Source: Streptomyces purpureus (lineage in GTDB: Bacteria > Actinomycetota > Actinomycetes > Streptomycetales > Streptomycetaceae). From it: 64,000 bases of DNA. The stretch is taken from positions 1 through 64,000 of the forward strand of contig NZ_BMQQ01000028.1 of NCBI RefSeq assembly GCF_014648195.1. Reading direction: 5' to 3'. Positions 50,442 through 59,308 of the stretch are shown in pieces; the stretch's first letter is position 1, and the number at the start of each line of letters is the position of its first letter. Below the pieces are notes generated by a model, which saw only the letters and a list, made by a program, of their open reading frames with translations, did not search any database and was not told the DNA's origin. The position numbers and the translations under genes were made by a program.

Positions 50442-50503
50442 CCGAAGGGCCGCACCTCATGTCCTGGTCGGCGTCCAACCCCCCAGGAGGTGCGGCCCTT
50501 CGG
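50442..50503. terminator. Long-arm hairpin after DUF1416 gene
   Basis: CCGAAGGGCCGCACCT pairs with AGGTGCGGCCCTTCGG, a perfect 16-bp stem with a 30-base loop. It is 19 bp beyond the DUF1416 stop (minus strand). Confidence 0.75.
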
Positions 50504-50521
50504 CCGGTCCGGTGTGCGGTG

Positions 50522-50809
50522 TCACACCGCGATGGCGACCTCCGCGAGACCGCCGTGCTGCGCCACGACCGTACGGTCGGCGGTGCCGCCCGGGACGAGG
50601 GCGCGCACGGTCCAGGTGCCCTCGGCCGCGTAGAAGCGGAACTGGCCGGTCGCCGAGGTCGGCACCTCGGCGGTGAACTCGCCGGTCGAGTCCAGCAGGC
50701 GCACGTAACCGGTGACGGGCTCGCCGTCCTTGGTCACGTAACCCTGGATCGTGGTCTCACCGGGCTTGATCGTCGAGGCGTCGGGGCCGCCGGGCTGCGC
50801 TCCACACAT
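50522..50809 (-). CDS. DUF1416 protein
   Basis: A 95-residue beta-sandwich-like protein: ETTIQGYVTKDGEPVTGYVRLLDSTGEFTAEVPTSATG. DUF1416 genes conventionally follow thiosulfate sulfurtransferases in Actinobacteria and may be carboxypeptidase-regulatory-like. N-terminal MCGAQPGGPD holds a Cys that could carry sulfur. It is 49 bp downstream of the sulfurtransferase on the same strand and probably in its operon. Confidence 0.88.
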   Translation of the reverse strand: MCGAQPGGPDASTIKPGETTIQGYVTKDGEPVTGYVRLLDSTGEFTAEVPTSATGQFRFYAAEGTWTVRALVPGGTADRTVVAQHGGLAEVAIAV

Positions 50810-50858
50810 GTTTTCTGTCCTTACGGTCGAGGGGTCCGGAGGTCTGACGTCCGGGGTT

Positions 50859-51698
50859 CTACTTGTTGGCGCCGAGCTCGATCGGCACGCCGACGAGGGA
50901 GCCGTACTCGGTCCAGGAGCCGTCGTAGTTCTTGACGTTCTCGACGCCGAGCAGCTCGTGCAGCACGAACCAGGTCAGCGCGGAGCGCTCACCGATACGG
51001 CAGTACGCGATGGTGTCCTTCGCCAGGTCGACCTGCTCCTCCTGGTAGAGGGCCTTGAGCTCGTCGTCCGACTTGAAGGTGCCGTCGTCGTTGGCGTTCT
51101 TCGACCAGGGGATGTTGCGGGCGCTGGGCACGTGGCCGGGGCGCTGCGACTGCTCCTGCGGGAGGTGGGCCGGGGCGAGCAGCTTGCCGCTGAACTCGTC
51201 GGGCGAGCGGACGTCGACCAGGTTCTGGGCGCCGATCGCGGCCACGACGTCGTCGCGGAAGGCGCGGATGGAGGTGTTTTGGGCCTTGGCCTTGTACTCG
51301 GTCGCGGGGCGCTGCGGGACCTCGGCGACCAGGTCGCGGGAGTCCAGCTCCCACTTCTTGCGGCCGCCGTCGAGGAGCTTGACGTCCTGGTGGCCGTAGA
51401 GCTTGAAGTACCAGTAGGCGTAGGAGGCGAACCAGTTGTTGTTGCCGCCGTAGAGGACCACGGTGGTGTCGTTCGCGATGCCCTTCGCCGAGAGGAGCTT
51501 CTCGAAGCCCTCCTGGTCGATGAAGTCGCGGCGGACCGGGTCCTGGAGGTCCTTGGTCCAGTCGATCCGGATGGCGTTGCGGATGTGGTTCTTCTCGTAG
51601 GCCGAGGTGTCCTCGTCGACCTCGACGATCGCGACCTGCGGGTTGTCGAGGTTGGCCTCGACCCAGTCGGCGTCTACCAGGACGTCGCTGCGAGCCAT
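50859..51698 (-). CDS. Thiosulfate sulfurtransferase (rhodanese)
   Basis: A 279-residue two-domain rhodanese that transfers sulfur from thiosulfate to a thiophilic acceptor. The active-site loop is CRIGERS with Cys233, the CysA/SseA form of Mycobacterium. The inactive N-terminal domain ends with GGNNNWFASYAYWYFKLYG. It is preceded by a Cys-containing leader peptide, so it is likely regulated by cysteine or sulfur supply. DUF1416 follows. Confidence 0.95.
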   Translation of the reverse strand: MARSDVLVDADWVEANLDNPQVAIVEVDEDTSAYEKNHIRNAIRIDWTKDLQDPVRRDFIDQEGFEKLLSAKGIANDTTVVLYGGNNNWFASYAYWYFKLYGHQDVKLLDGGRKKWELDSRDLVAEVPQRPATEYKAKAQNTSIRAFRDDVVAAIGAQNLVDVRSPDEFSGKLLAPAHLPQEQSQRPGHVPSARNIPWSKNANDDGTFKSDDELKALYQEEQVDLAKDTIAYCRIGERSALTWFVLHELLGVENVKNYDGSWTEYGSLVGVPIELGANK

Positions 51699-51836
51699 GC
51701 TGTTTCTCCTCCGGGGCAGTGTGCGGCGGGGTGGTGCGGGGTGTTTCGGGTACGCGTCATCGGCGGGCGTACGGCTACACGGGGTGGCCCCGACGAAGTC
51801 GAAGGGCCTGAGGAATACGGGACGTGAGCGTCCCGC

Positions 51837-51917
51837 TCAGACGGAGCGACAGAGCATGGCGGCGACGCGGCACAGGTCTACTGCCCGCCGCTTCGTGAGA
51901 TCCGCCTGTCGCTTCAT
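51837..51917 (-). CDS. 26-aa leader peptide upstream of the sulfurtransferase
   Basis: ATG 51917 to TGA 51837, 26 residues: basic start (MKRQADLTKRRAVD), then LCRVAAMLCRS with two Cys. The ATG sits 7 bp after a -10, so the mRNA is probably leaderless. A hairpin (TGAGCG-TCC-CGCTCA, 51825-51839) overlaps its stop. Such Cys-bearing leader peptides are annotated before sulfur genes in Actinobacteria and act in cysteine-responsive attenuation (family knowledge). A ribosome at the Cys codons could change folding before the downstream gene. Confidence 0.82.
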   Translation of the reverse strand: MKRQADLTKRRAVDLCRVAAMLCRSV

Positions 51918-51924
51918 GCGTCCG

Positions 51925-51954
51925 ATCGTAGGGACGGACGGGCGGCCATGTCAC
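51925..51954 (-). promoter_or_regulatory. sigma-A-type promoter of the leader-sulfurtransferase unit
   Basis: On the minus strand: -35 GTGACA (51954-51949), 18-bp spacer, -10 TACGAT (51930-51925), then 7 bp to the leader ATG. The match to TTGACA/TATAAT (5/6 and 4/6) is good for a Streptomyces promoter. Confidence 0.7.
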
Positions 51955-52178
51955 CGGTGTGTCGTATTTTGAGACGCGATCGTCCGCGATGTGGGATGTG
52001 ATCGCGGGAGCAGGGGGTCACGGCGGGGGCGCGGGACGGGTGTCGGGCGCCGCTATCTGCGGAGCGGACAACGGTGTCTCAGTATGTGGCGGGAGCGGTG
52101 ACAGGACCGCTCGTGGACGGCGGCAGGACCGCCTCCGGGCGGGGTCGGGCCGCCTCCGGACCGCCGCCGCGCCAGGGT

Positions 52179-52868
52179 TCAGCCCGCCAGGACGACGTTC
52201 TTGCCGGTGACCGTTATCGCCACGCCGTCCTCGCGCGCCTCGACCTTCGACAGCTTCATGCCCTGCGGCAGGTCGCCTATCTGCCGGTCGAAGTCGGTGC
52301 GCTTGCGGATGAGGTCTTCGAGCCCGGGGATGCCCTCGCCGGGCACCTCGTCGGCCCTGACCCGGATCGTGTTCCCCTCCGCCAGCGTCACCGTGGAGAC
52401 CACGCTCCGCGAGAGGGTGCGCCCGAAGATCTGGAAACCGCCGGTGACCTTGACCTTGCCGTTGCCGCCGTACGAGACGGTGACGTCGTTACGGGCGGCC
52501 CGGGTGAGGTCCTCGTACGAGATCAGCGCGGTGCCGGAGGCGGTGGCGGCGGTCGCGCCGGAGTAGTCGTCGTCGACCTTGACGTCCTGGAAGGCGGCCG
52601 TCATCTCGCTGATCGTGATGCGACGGCTGCCGGCGCTCGCCTCGACGCCGGTGAGGGTGACGTCGACCTCGTCGAAGCGCTTGTCCGCGGCCTGGGTGAG
52701 GAAGGGGAAGCCCTTGATGGAGACGTCGGTCGAGGCCGCCCGCGCGGCCCCCACCTTGATGCGGTCGGCGGCCTCGGACTCCGCGTAGGTCACCGCTATT
52801 CGGTCCACGGCGACGAAGACGCCGCCGAGGATCACGGCGACGATCAGCAGTATGCGCAGTGCTCGCAT
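52179..52868 (-). CDS. LmeA/DUF2993 phospholipid-binding protein
   Basis: A 229-residue protein. N-terminal signal anchor (RALRILLIVAVILGGVFVAVDRI), then a beta-rich lipid-binding TULIP-like domain with GFPFLTQAADKRFDEVDV. DUF2993 covers LmeA of mycobacteria, needed for lipoglycan maturation. The role in Streptomyces, which has no arabinogalactan-mycolate wall, is open. Start ATG 52868. No co-transcribed partner is evident. Confidence 0.87.
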   Translation of the reverse strand: MRALRILLIVAVILGGVFVAVDRIAVTYAESEAADRIKVGAARAASTDVSIKGFPFLTQAADKRFDEVDVTLTGVEASAGSRRITISEMTAAFQDVKVDDDYSGATAATASGTALISYEDLTRAARNDVTVSYGGNGKVKVTGGFQIFGRTLSRSVVSTVTLAEGNTIRVRADEVPGEGIPGLEDLIRKRTDFDRQIGDLPQGMKLSKVEAREDGVAITVTGKNVVLAG

Positions 52869-52906
52869 GGCCTGTAAGTCCCCCGCCCCGGTCCGGCCCT
52901 CGGCGT

Positions 52907-52946
52907 CCGGCCCTCGTCCAACATGATCGACGAGCCGGAGGGCCGG
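52907..52946 (-). terminator. Hairpin after the 53000 gene
   Basis: CCGGCCCTC pairs with GAGGGCCGG (9 bp, 22-base loop) in the 131-bp gap after the stop of the next gene. Confidence 0.55.
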
Positions 52947-52999
52947 ATGGTTCCCCCGGGACCCGTCGGCGCAGGTCAGGGCCGGGGACGGGGCGCGGG

Positions 53000-54187
53000 T
53001 CAGGCCAGGGCGCGGCCCAGCAGGTAGACGGCGGGAGCGGCCGCGGCGAGCGGCAGGGCCACACCGGCGGTCATGTGCACGAACCGCGACGGGTAGTCGT
53101 AGCTCGCCGCCCGCAGCCCGACCAGCGCGCACACGCCGGTCCCGAGGCCGAGCAGCGCGCCCGAGGAGCCCAGGTCGGTGAGGCCGCCGGCCGCGATCCC
53201 GGCGCCGGTGGCGGCCAGCAGGGACGCCACGACGGACACGGCGCCCGGCAGCGGCAGGGCGCGGGCCAGGGTGGCGACGGCGACGGCGACCCCGCCGACG
53301 ACGACGGCGTCCGGATCGGCGCCGAGGTGCCCGGCCGCGACGATGGTCAGCGCCGCCGAGGCGACGGTGGCCATCAGCCCGTACATCCGCTCGTCGGCGG
53401 CCGCCCGGCTGCGCAGCTGGAGGACGAGGGTGAGCAGCACCCACACACCGAGGGTGCCGATGATGGCGGCGGGCGCGTTCTCCCGGCCGGCGGCGAGGAG
53501 GGCGATGTCGGCCGTGACGCCGCCGAGGAAGGCGAGCGCGATGCCCTGGCGGGCCGGCCACATGCCGTTGAGCCGGAACCATCCGGCGGCGGTGACGGCC
53601 TGGAGCAGGACGAGCGGGACGAGCAGCCCGTACGGGCCGAGGCCCGCGCCGATCGCGAGCAGCACGCCGAGGACGGCGGTGAGGGCAGCGGGCTGCATCC
53701 CGGGCTCGATGATCGGGGACCGGCCCTCGGCACGCGCGCGTTGCGCGTCGGTGATCCGGGCGTTGCCCATGGTCGTGGGCGCGCTGTAGGAGGGGCCGTC
53801 ACCGGCCGGGGGCTCGTACGCGGCGGGCTGCTCCGCGGGCGCGCGGTGCGGCGCCTCGTGCGTCTGATACGTGCCGTAGGACTGAGCCGCGGCCTGCGGC
53901 ATCGGCTGCGGCTGGGCGTGCCGCGGCTCGTAGGCGGCGGGGCCGGGCACCTCCGGCGGCAGCGGATGCGCGGTCTGCGGGGCCGGGGCCTGGGGCGGCA
54001 GGTAGGCCGTGTCCGCGGCGGCGGCCGGGCGGACGGCGGGCTGGTACTGCGTGTCCCACGTCTGGCCCTCCCACGTCTGGGTGACGTTGGGGTCCTGGTA
54101 CCCGTACTGCTGCTGGCCGTACTGCTGCTCTCCGTACGGGTCCTGCGGTTGGGGCTCGGGGTACGGATACTGCTGATCGCTGCTCAT
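53000..54187 (-). CDS. Multi-helix membrane protein with Gln/Pro/Tyr-rich N-terminus
   Basis: 395 residues. The first 165 are low complexity (QYPYPEPQPQDPYGEQQYGQ) and probably disordered. The rest consists of about nine to ten hydrophobic segments, starting at PAALTAVLGVLLAIGAG. No transporter signature is recognised. The disordered Gln/Tyr-rich N-terminus resembles Streptomyces proteins that sit near polar-growth machinery, but that is only an impression. It lies 10 bp downstream of the MoaD-like gene on the same strand. Confidence 0.82.
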   Translation of the reverse strand: MSSDQQYPYPEPQPQDPYGEQQYGQQQYGYQDPNVTQTWEGQTWDTQYQPAVRPAAAADTAYLPPQAPAPQTAHPLPPEVPGPAAYEPRHAQPQPMPQAAAQSYGTYQTHEAPHRAPAEQPAAYEPPAGDGPSYSAPTTMGNARITDAQRARAEGRSPIIEPGMQPAALTAVLGVLLAIGAGLGPYGLLVPLVLLQAVTAAGWFRLNGMWPARQGIALAFLGGVTADIALLAAGRENAPAAIIGTLGVWVLLTLVLQLRSRAAADERMYGLMATVASAALTIVAAGHLGADPDAVVVGGVAVAVATLARALPLPGAVSVVASLLAATGAGIAAGGLTDLGSSGALLGLGTGVCALVGLRAASYDYPSRFVHMTAGVALPLAAAAPAVYLLGRALA

Positions 54188-54197
54188 GACGTGCGGT

Positions 54198-54452
54198 TCA
54201 CCCTCCTGCGAACGGCGGGAGCACCTCGACCGTGCCGCCCTCGGCAAGGCGTACGGTCTCATGCCCGCGGGTGCCGACGGGGTCACCGTCGACCAGGAAC
54301 GAACACCGTCGCAGCACCTGGACGAGCTCGCCCGGATGGTTCGCGCGGGCGGCGTCCAACGCCTCCGCCAGGGTCTCCGCCGCGTACGGCTCCTCGGCGA
54401 CACCGGCGGCGGACTTGGCCGCGGCCCAGTAGCGGATGGTCCCCGCTGCCAT
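54198..54452 (-). CDS. MoaD/ThiS-family ubiquitin-fold sulfur carrier
   Basis: An 84-residue beta-grasp protein from ATG 54452, with GGGAG ten bases upstream. The chain ends in GG (LPPFAGG), the C-terminal diglycine that is adenylated and thiocarboxylated. The sequence IRYWAAAKSAAGVAEEPY is the MoaD N-terminus. No MoaE or MoeB neighbour is present, so the acceptor pathway (molybdopterin, or a sulfur-carrier for another factor) is unclear. Rightward neighbour is an alpha/beta hydrolase, 44 bp upstream. Confidence 0.9.
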   Translation of the reverse strand: MAAGTIRYWAAAKSAAGVAEEPYAAETLAEALDAARANHPGELVQVLRRCSFLVDGDPVGTRGHETVRLAEGGTVEVLPPFAGG

Positions 54453-54496
54453 AGCGGCGCTCCCTTCGTTCGTGTGCGCGCCGCCTCCATTCTGGG

Positions 54497-55324
54497 CTAT
54501 GCGCGCGTGAGCCAGTCCGCGAGCCGCGCGAGCAGGGCGTCGTCGGCGGCGTTCTCGGCGTGGCCCATGCCGTGCTCCAGCCACAGCTCGGCGTCGCCGG
54601 CCGCGGCCAGCATCCGGGGATGGTCCACCGGGAAGTACGGGTCACGGTCACCGTGCACGATCAGCAGCGGCGTCGGGGCGATCAAGGGCACGGCCTCGAC
54701 CGGCGACAGCGGGACGGGGTCCCAGTCCCTCGGATCGATACGGGTACCGAGGCCGTACCGCCCCACGAGCCGCCCGGCGGGCCGGGTCACCACCCAGTGC
54801 AGGCGGCGCATCGGCGCCGTACCCCGGTAGAACCAGCGGGCGGGCGCGCTGACGGCGGCCACCGCGTCCGTGTGTGTGGCGATGTGCGTGCCGGCGCCGC
54901 GGGCTCCCGGAACGTGTGCTTCCGTGCGCCCCGTGTGCTCCCGGTGGAGCGCGGCGTGCCGCAGGACCACCGAGCCGCCCATGGAGAAGCCCACCGTCAC
55001 CACGCGCGCGTGGCCGAGTTCACGCGCCCAGGCGACGGCCGCCGCGAGATCCAGGACCTCCCGGTCGCCGACCGTCGAGCGTCCGCCCGAGCCGCCGTGC
55101 CCCCGGAAGGAGAAGGTGACGACGGCCGCCCGCCGGGCGAACGCGCGCGCCGCCCGCCGGACCGCGGGCCGGTCGACCGACCCCGTGAAGCCATGCGCGG
55201 CGACCACGGCGGTGGCCGCCGTTCCCCGCTCCGACGGCTCGTACACAGCCTCGATCGGGACACCGTCGAATGTCGTCAAGATTGCGCGGCGAAGGCCGGA
55301 CGTGAGCGAGAAAACATCCACCAT
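54497..55324 (-). CDS. Alpha/beta-hydrolase
   Basis: 275 residues. Catalytic triad: the nucleophile Ser in TVGFSMGGSV, Asp in IVHGDRDPYF and His in GMGHAEN. An oxyanion-type HGFTG is at about 44-48. The product is a probable acyl-, carboxyl- or lysophospholipase-type esterase; the substrate is unknown. It is the first gene of the leftward series hydrolase, MoaD, membrane protein. Its start lies 50 bp left of the terminator in the glnR leader. Confidence 0.87.
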   Translation of the reverse strand: MVDVFSLTSGLRRAILTTFDGVPIEAVYEPSERGTAATAVVAAHGFTGSVDRPAVRRAARAFARRAAVVTFSFRGHGGSGGRSTVGDREVLDLAAAVAWARELGHARVVTVGFSMGGSVVLRHAALHREHTGRTEAHVPGARGAGTHIATHTDAVAAVSAPARWFYRGTAPMRRLHWVVTRPAGRLVGRYGLGTRIDPRDWDPVPLSPVEAVPLIAPTPLLIVHGDRDPYFPVDHPRMLAAAGDAELWLEHGMGHAENAADDALLARLADWLTRA

Positions 55325-55374
55325 GTGAAATCAGCCCTCTGCCTCGGAACCCCTGTGGGCTATTCTGCTGGCAG

Positions 55375-55410
55375 AGGATCCGGGCAGCGCAGCCCCCGGG
55401 TCCTTTTGTG
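55375..55410 (+). terminator. Intrinsic-terminator-like hairpin in the divergent glnR upstream region
   Basis: GGATCCGGG pairs with CCCGGGTCC (9 bp, one T-G wobble, further A-T pair) with a 10-base loop, then TTTTGTGTTT. It is oriented toward glnR and has no plus-strand gene before it. A TATTCT -10-like hexamer (55361-55366) lies 10 bp upstream. Confidence 0.65.
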
Positions 55411-55541
55411 TTTGCCGACCGTTGTTACGACCAGGTGAACAAAGGCTCACACTGGACTTCTCAGGGCGCGGGAGTCCGGAGCGTGGGAATACGTACGAAG
55501 CACCGCCACGTCCTCGCAGGGACCGAGGAGGAACCGACGTT

Positions 55542-55601
55542 ATGGGCGAGCGAACCGTGCACGACCGAGAGACGACCACCCGGGCAGGTGGGTCGCGATG
55601 A
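55542..55601 (+). CDS. 19-aa upstream ORF coupled to glnR
   Basis: ATG 55542 with GAGGAGG eleven bases upstream, 19 codons ([19 protein letters not shown]), TGA at 55599-55601. The TGA overlaps the glnR ATG (ATGA). Because glnR itself has only a poor Shine-Dalgarno (GCAGGTGGGTCGCG), coupling through this ORF is likely to help set GlnR translation. The peptide itself is unremarkable. Confidence 0.7.
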   Translation: MGERTVHDRETTTRAGGSR

Positions 55602-56380
55602 GCTCTCTGCTGCTCCTGACCAATGCCCTCCAGCCGTCGACAGAGGTGCTTCCCGCCCTCGGACTGCTGCTGCACAACGTGCGGGTGGCCCCCGCCGAGG
55701 GGCCGGCCCTTGTCGACACCCCCGGTGCCGACGTCATCCTCGTCGACGGCCGCCGCGACCTTCCGCAGGTCCGGTCGCTGTGCCAGCTGCTGCGCTCCAC
55801 CGGCCCCGGCTGTCCGCTGATCCTCGTGGTCACCGAGGGCGGCCTGGCCGCCGTCACCGCCGACTGGGGCATCGACGACGTCCTGCTCGACACGGCCGGT
55901 CCGGCCGAGGTCGAGGCCCGGCTGCGGCTCGCCACGGGCCGCCAGCAGATCGTCTCCGACGACTCCCCGATGGAGATCCGCAACGGCGACCTGTCGGTGG
56001 ACGAGGCGACCTACAGCGCGAAACTGAAGGGCCGGGTCCTCGACCTGACCTTCAAGGAGTTCGAGCTGCTGAAGTACCTCGCCCAGCACCCCGGCCGGGT
56101 CTTCACCCGCGCCCAGCTCCTCCAGGAGGTCTGGGGGTACGACTACTTCGGTGGCACCCGGACGGTGGACGTCCACGTACGGCGGCTGCGGGCCAAGCTC
56201 GGCCCCGAGCACGAGTCGCTGATCGGAACGGTCCGCAACGTCGGCTACCGCTTCGTCACCCCGGAGAAGGTGGAGCGGGCGGCCGAAGAGGCCCGGGTCA
56301 AGGAGGCGAGCGGCGCCGCCACTCCTTCGGACGACAGGATCACGCTGGAGGAAGCAGCGGTACGACCTGCCAAGAGGTAG
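55598..56380 (+). CDS. glnR: Global nitrogen regulator GlnR
   Basis: A 260-residue atypical OmpR-family regulator. The receiver-like domain (1-110) has Asp50 (VILVDGRRD), the residue that supports dimerisation, but lacks the normal phosphorylation pocket. The winged helix (about 130-225) includes [27 protein letters not shown] and [14 protein letters not shown]. Sequence is essentially Streptomyces GlnR (SCO4159), which activates glnA, amtB and nirB in nitrogen limitation. A Lys/Glu-rich tail closes the chain. Confidence 0.96.
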   Translation: MSSLLLLTNALQPSTEVLPALGLLLHNVRVAPAEGPALVDTPGADVILVDGRRDLPQVRSLCQLLRSTGPGCPLILVVTEGGLAAVTADWGIDDVLLDTAGPAEVEARLRLATGRQQIVSDDSPMEIRNGDLSVDEATYSAKLKGRVLDLTFKEFELLKYLAQHPGRVFTRAQLLQEVWGYDYFGGTRTVDVHVRRLRAKLGPEHESLIGTVRNVGYRFVTPEKVERAAEEARVKEASGAATPSDDRITLEEAAVRPAKR

Positions 56381-56404
56381 GTCACCCCGCGTAGACTGCC
56401 GCGC

Positions 56405-57427
56405 GTGGCCAAGGTGACGCGGGACGATGTGGCACGACTGGCGGGTACTTCGACCGCGGTCGTCAGCTACGTCATCAACAACGGACCCCGGCCGGTCGCC
56501 CCGGCCACGCGCGAGCGTGTCCTCGCCGCGATCAAGGAACTGGGGTACCGGCCCGACCGGGTCGCCCAGGCGATGGCGTCGCGGCGCACGGACCTCATAG
56601 GCATGATCGTTCCGGACGCGCGCCAGCCCTTCTTCGCGGAAATGGCCCACGCGGTCGAACAGGCCGCGGCCGAGCGCGGAAAAATGGTCCTCGTCGGAAA
56701 TTCGGACTATCGCGACGAACGCGAGGTCCACTATCTGCGTGCCTTCCTCGGTATGCGGGTCTCCGGACTGATCCTGGTCAGCCAGGGCCCCAGCGAGCGG
56801 GCCGCGCAGGAGATCGAGGCGTGGGACGCACGCGTCGTGCTGCTGCACGAACGCCCCGAGGCGATCGACGACGTCGCCGTCGTCACGGACGACATCGGCG
56901 GCGCGCAGCTCGCCACCCGCCATCTGCTGGAGCACGGGCACGCGTACGTGGCCTGTCTCGGCGGTGTCGAGTCGACCCCGGCGGTCGGCGACCCGGTCGC
57001 CGACCACGTCGAGGGCTGGCGCCGCGCGATGGTGGAGTCCGGCCGCCAGGTGGACGGCCGCCTGTTCAAGGCCCCGTACAACCGCTACGACGCCTACCTC
57101 GTCGCCCTGAAGATCCTCTCGGCGCCGGACCGGCCCACAGCGATCTTCTGCGCGACCGACGACCAGGCGATCGGCGTACTGCGGGCCGCCCGCGAGCTGC
57201 GGATCGACGTACCGACCGAGCTGGCCGTGGCCGGCTTCGACGACGTCAAGGAAGCGGGCCTGACCGATCCGCCACTGACCACAGTGGCTTCCGACCGCCC
57301 GGCGATGGCCCGGGCGGCGGTCGATCTGGTCCTCGACGACGGCCTGCGGGTCACCGGCTCCCGCCGCGAGCGGGTCAAGCAGTTCCCCTCGGCGCTGGTG
57401 GTCCGGCGCAGCTGCGGCTGCAACTGA
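56405..57427 (+). CDS. LacI-family transcriptional regulator
   Basis: 340 residues from GTG 56405, 24 bp after gln[48 protein letters not shown] (2-47), then the periplasmic-binding-protein-like effector domain and a C-terminal RSCGCN with two Cys. It is near-adjacent to glnR in many Streptomyces; a joint transcript is likely. Effector unknown, perhaps a sugar or amino sugar. Confidence 0.92.
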   Translation: MAKVTRDDVARLAGTSTAVVSYVINNGPRPVAPATRERVLAAIKELGYRPDRVAQAMASRRTDLIGMIVPDARQPFFAEMAHAVEQAAAERGKMVLVGNSDYRDEREVHYLRAFLGMRVSGLILVSQGPSERAAQEIEAWDARVVLLHERPEAIDDVAVVTDDIGGAQLATRHLLEHGHAYVACLGGVESTPAVGDPVADHVEGWRRAMVESGRQVDGRLFKAPYNRYDAYLVALKILSAPDRPTAIFCATDDQAIGVLRAARELRIDVPTELAVAGFDDVKEAGLTDPPLTTVASDRPAMARAAVDLVLDDGLRVTGSRRERVKQFPSALVVRRSCGCN

Positions 57428-57563
57428 CGGCAGTCCCCCGGCCGCCTCCACCGCTCGCGGAGCGAGGGCGGCGGCCCGTCCTTACATCGGGCATACGAGC
57501 TTCTGTCGGGCTTCTCAGGGCGTCCTCAGACGTTTCTCATGGACGCCGCCGAGAGTCGTATCC

Positions 57564-58565
57564 ATGACGGACCACTACCGCCACGGCGGACCCGAGGGCC
57601 AGGAACCCATCCAGCAGCCGGTCGGCGGCGCCTACCCGCCCCCGCCGCCGTACGCCCCGGCGCCCCCGCACGCGCCCGCCGGGCCCGCGCACGCCGCGCC
57701 GGCGCGGGCCCGGCGGCCCGTGGCGCTGCTCGTCGCCGTCGCGCTCGCCGCCGCCGCGATCGGCGGCGGGGCCGCCACCGCCGTGCAGCAGCTCACCAAC
57801 GGACAGGGCACCTCCTCGGCCGGGGTCAGCGGCACCGGGATCGCCCAGTCCAGCAAGGGCACCGTCGCCGGGGTCGCGCAGGCCGTGGCGCCCAGCATCG
57901 TCGAGATCAGCGCCACGGGGAGCGGCGGCAAGTCCACCGGCTCCGGCGTGATCATCACCGGGGACGGTGAGATCGTCACCAACAACCACGTCATAGCGGG
58001 CGCGAGCTCCGTGAAGGTGCGGCTCAGCGACGGGACGACGTACGACGCCAAGGTCGTCGGCACCGACCCCGGCAAGGACCTCGCCCTGATCAAGCTGAAC
58101 GGCGCCAAGGGCCTGAAGGCGGCCACCCTCGGCGACTCCTCGAAGGTCCGGGTCGGCGACCAGGTCGTCGCGATCGGCTCCCCCGAGGGCCTCACCGGCA
58201 CGGTCACCAGCGGGATCGTCTCCGCGCTCGACCGCGATGTCACCGTCTCCAAGGACGAGGGCGGACCGCGGCAGGACCCGCGTCAGGGCTGGCCCTTCGA
58301 ATTCGGCGGCCAGCAGTTCAACGGCGACACCGGCGACTCCAAGACGACGTACAAGGCCCTGCAGACCGACGCCTCGCTCAACCCGGGCAACTCCGGCGGC
58401 GCGCTCATCAACATGAACGGCGAGATCATCGGCATCAACTCCGCGATGTACTCGCCCAGTTCCTCCGGCGGCTCCAACGCCGGCAGCGTCGGCCTCGGCT
58501 TCGCCATCCCCGTCGACACCGTCAAGGCGGACCTGGCCGGCCTCCGCTCCGGCGGCGACCGCTGA
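57564..58565 (+). CDS. Membrane-anchored trypsin-like serine protease (PepD/HtrA-like)
   Basis: 333 residues. A Pro-rich cytosolic N-terminus (1-50), one helix (52-70), then a periplasm-facing S1 protease domain with His142 (TNNHVI), Asp172 (GKDLALI) and Ser277 (NPGNSGGAL). No PDZ domain, unlike DegP. It is followed after 20 bp by an OmpR response regulator and kinase. The same set of protease and two-component system occurs in Mycobacterium (mprAB-pepD), where it forms an envelope-stress circuit. Confidence 0.92.
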   Translation: MTDHYRHGGPEGQEPIQQPVGGAYPPPPPYAPAPPHAPAGPAHAAPARARRPVALLVAVALAAAAIGGGAATAVQQLTNGQGTSSAGVSGTGIAQSSKGTVAGVAQAVAPSIVEISATGSGGKSTGSGVIITGDGEIVTNNHVIAGASSVKVRLSDGTTYDAKVVGTDPGKDLALIKLNGAKGLKAATLGDSSKVRVGDQVVAIGSPEGLTGTVTSGIVSALDRDVTVSKDEGGPRQDPRQGWPFEFGGQQFNGDTGDSKTTYKALQTDASLNPGNSGGALINMNGEIIGINSAMYSPSSSGGSNAGSVGLGFAIPVDTVKADLAGLRSGGDR

Positions 58566-58585
58566 CCCCGTGCGAGGCTGAGGAC

Positions 58586-59308
58586 ATGAACGAAGGCGAC
58601 CGCATCCTCATCGTCGACGACGAACCCGCCGTCCGCGAGGCGCTCCGGCGCAGCCTCGCCTTCGAGGGGTACGGGACCGAGGTCGCCGTGGACGGCCTCG
58701 ACGCGCTCGCCAAGGCCGAGGCGTACGCGCCCGACCTCATCGTCCTCGACATCCAGATGCCCACGATGGACGGGCTGACCGCCGCCCGCCGCATCCGGGC
58801 CGGCGGATCGCACGTGCCGATCCTGATGCTCACCGCCCGCGACACCGTCGGCGACCGCGTCACCGGCCTGGACGCGGGCGCCGACGACTACCTCGTGAAG
58901 CCCTTCGAACTGGACGAGCTGTTCGCCCGGATCAGGGCCCTGCTGCGGCGCAGCTCGTACGCGCAGCGGCCCGGCCCGCGCGACGAGGAGCACGTGCTGT
59001 CCTTCGCCGATCTGCGCATGGACCCGGCGACCCGCGAGGTGACCCGGGCGGGGCGGCGGGTGGAGCTGACCCGGACCGAGTTCACGCTCCTGGAACTGTT
59101 CCTCGCCCACCCCCGGCAGGTGCTCACCCGGGAGCAGATCCTCAAGGCGGTGTGGGGCTTCGACTTCGAGCCGAGCTCCAACTCGCTGGACGTGTATGTC
59201 ATGTACCTGCGGCGCAAGACGGAGGCGGGCGGCGAGCCGCGGCTCGTGCACACCGTGCGCGGCGTCGGCTACGTGCTCCGTACCGGCGCCTCCGGCGGTG
59301 AGGGGTGA
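58586..59308 (+). CDS. OmpR-family response regulator (MprA-like)
   Basis: 240 residues. Receiver: Asp11/Asp12, acceptor Asp55 (IVLDIQMPT), Thr83, Lys105 ([10 protein letters not shown]). Winged helix (about 140-235) with [16 protein letters not shown] and [12 protein letters not shown]. It is 20 bp downstream of the protease and overlaps the kinase start by 4 bp, so the three probably form one operon. Its targets may include the protease gene itself. Confidence 0.93.
   Translation: MNEGDRILIVDDEPAVREALRRSLAFEGYGTEVAVDGLDALAKAEAYAPDLIVLDIQMPTMDGLTAARRIRAGGSHVPILMLTARDTVGDRVTGLDAGADDYLVKPFELDELFARIRALLRRSSYAQRPGPRDEEHVLSFADLRMDPATREVTRAGRRVELTRTEFTLLELFLAHPRQVLTREQILKAVWGFDFEPSSNSLDVYVMYLRRKTEAGGEPRLVHTVRGVGYVLRTGASGGEG

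Noticed and set aside
55421-55440. Autoregulatory GlnR box in the glnR leader
   Set aside because: GTTAC-N6-GTGAAC resembles half of the site, but the second half and spacing do not fit well, so it was not reported as a site.
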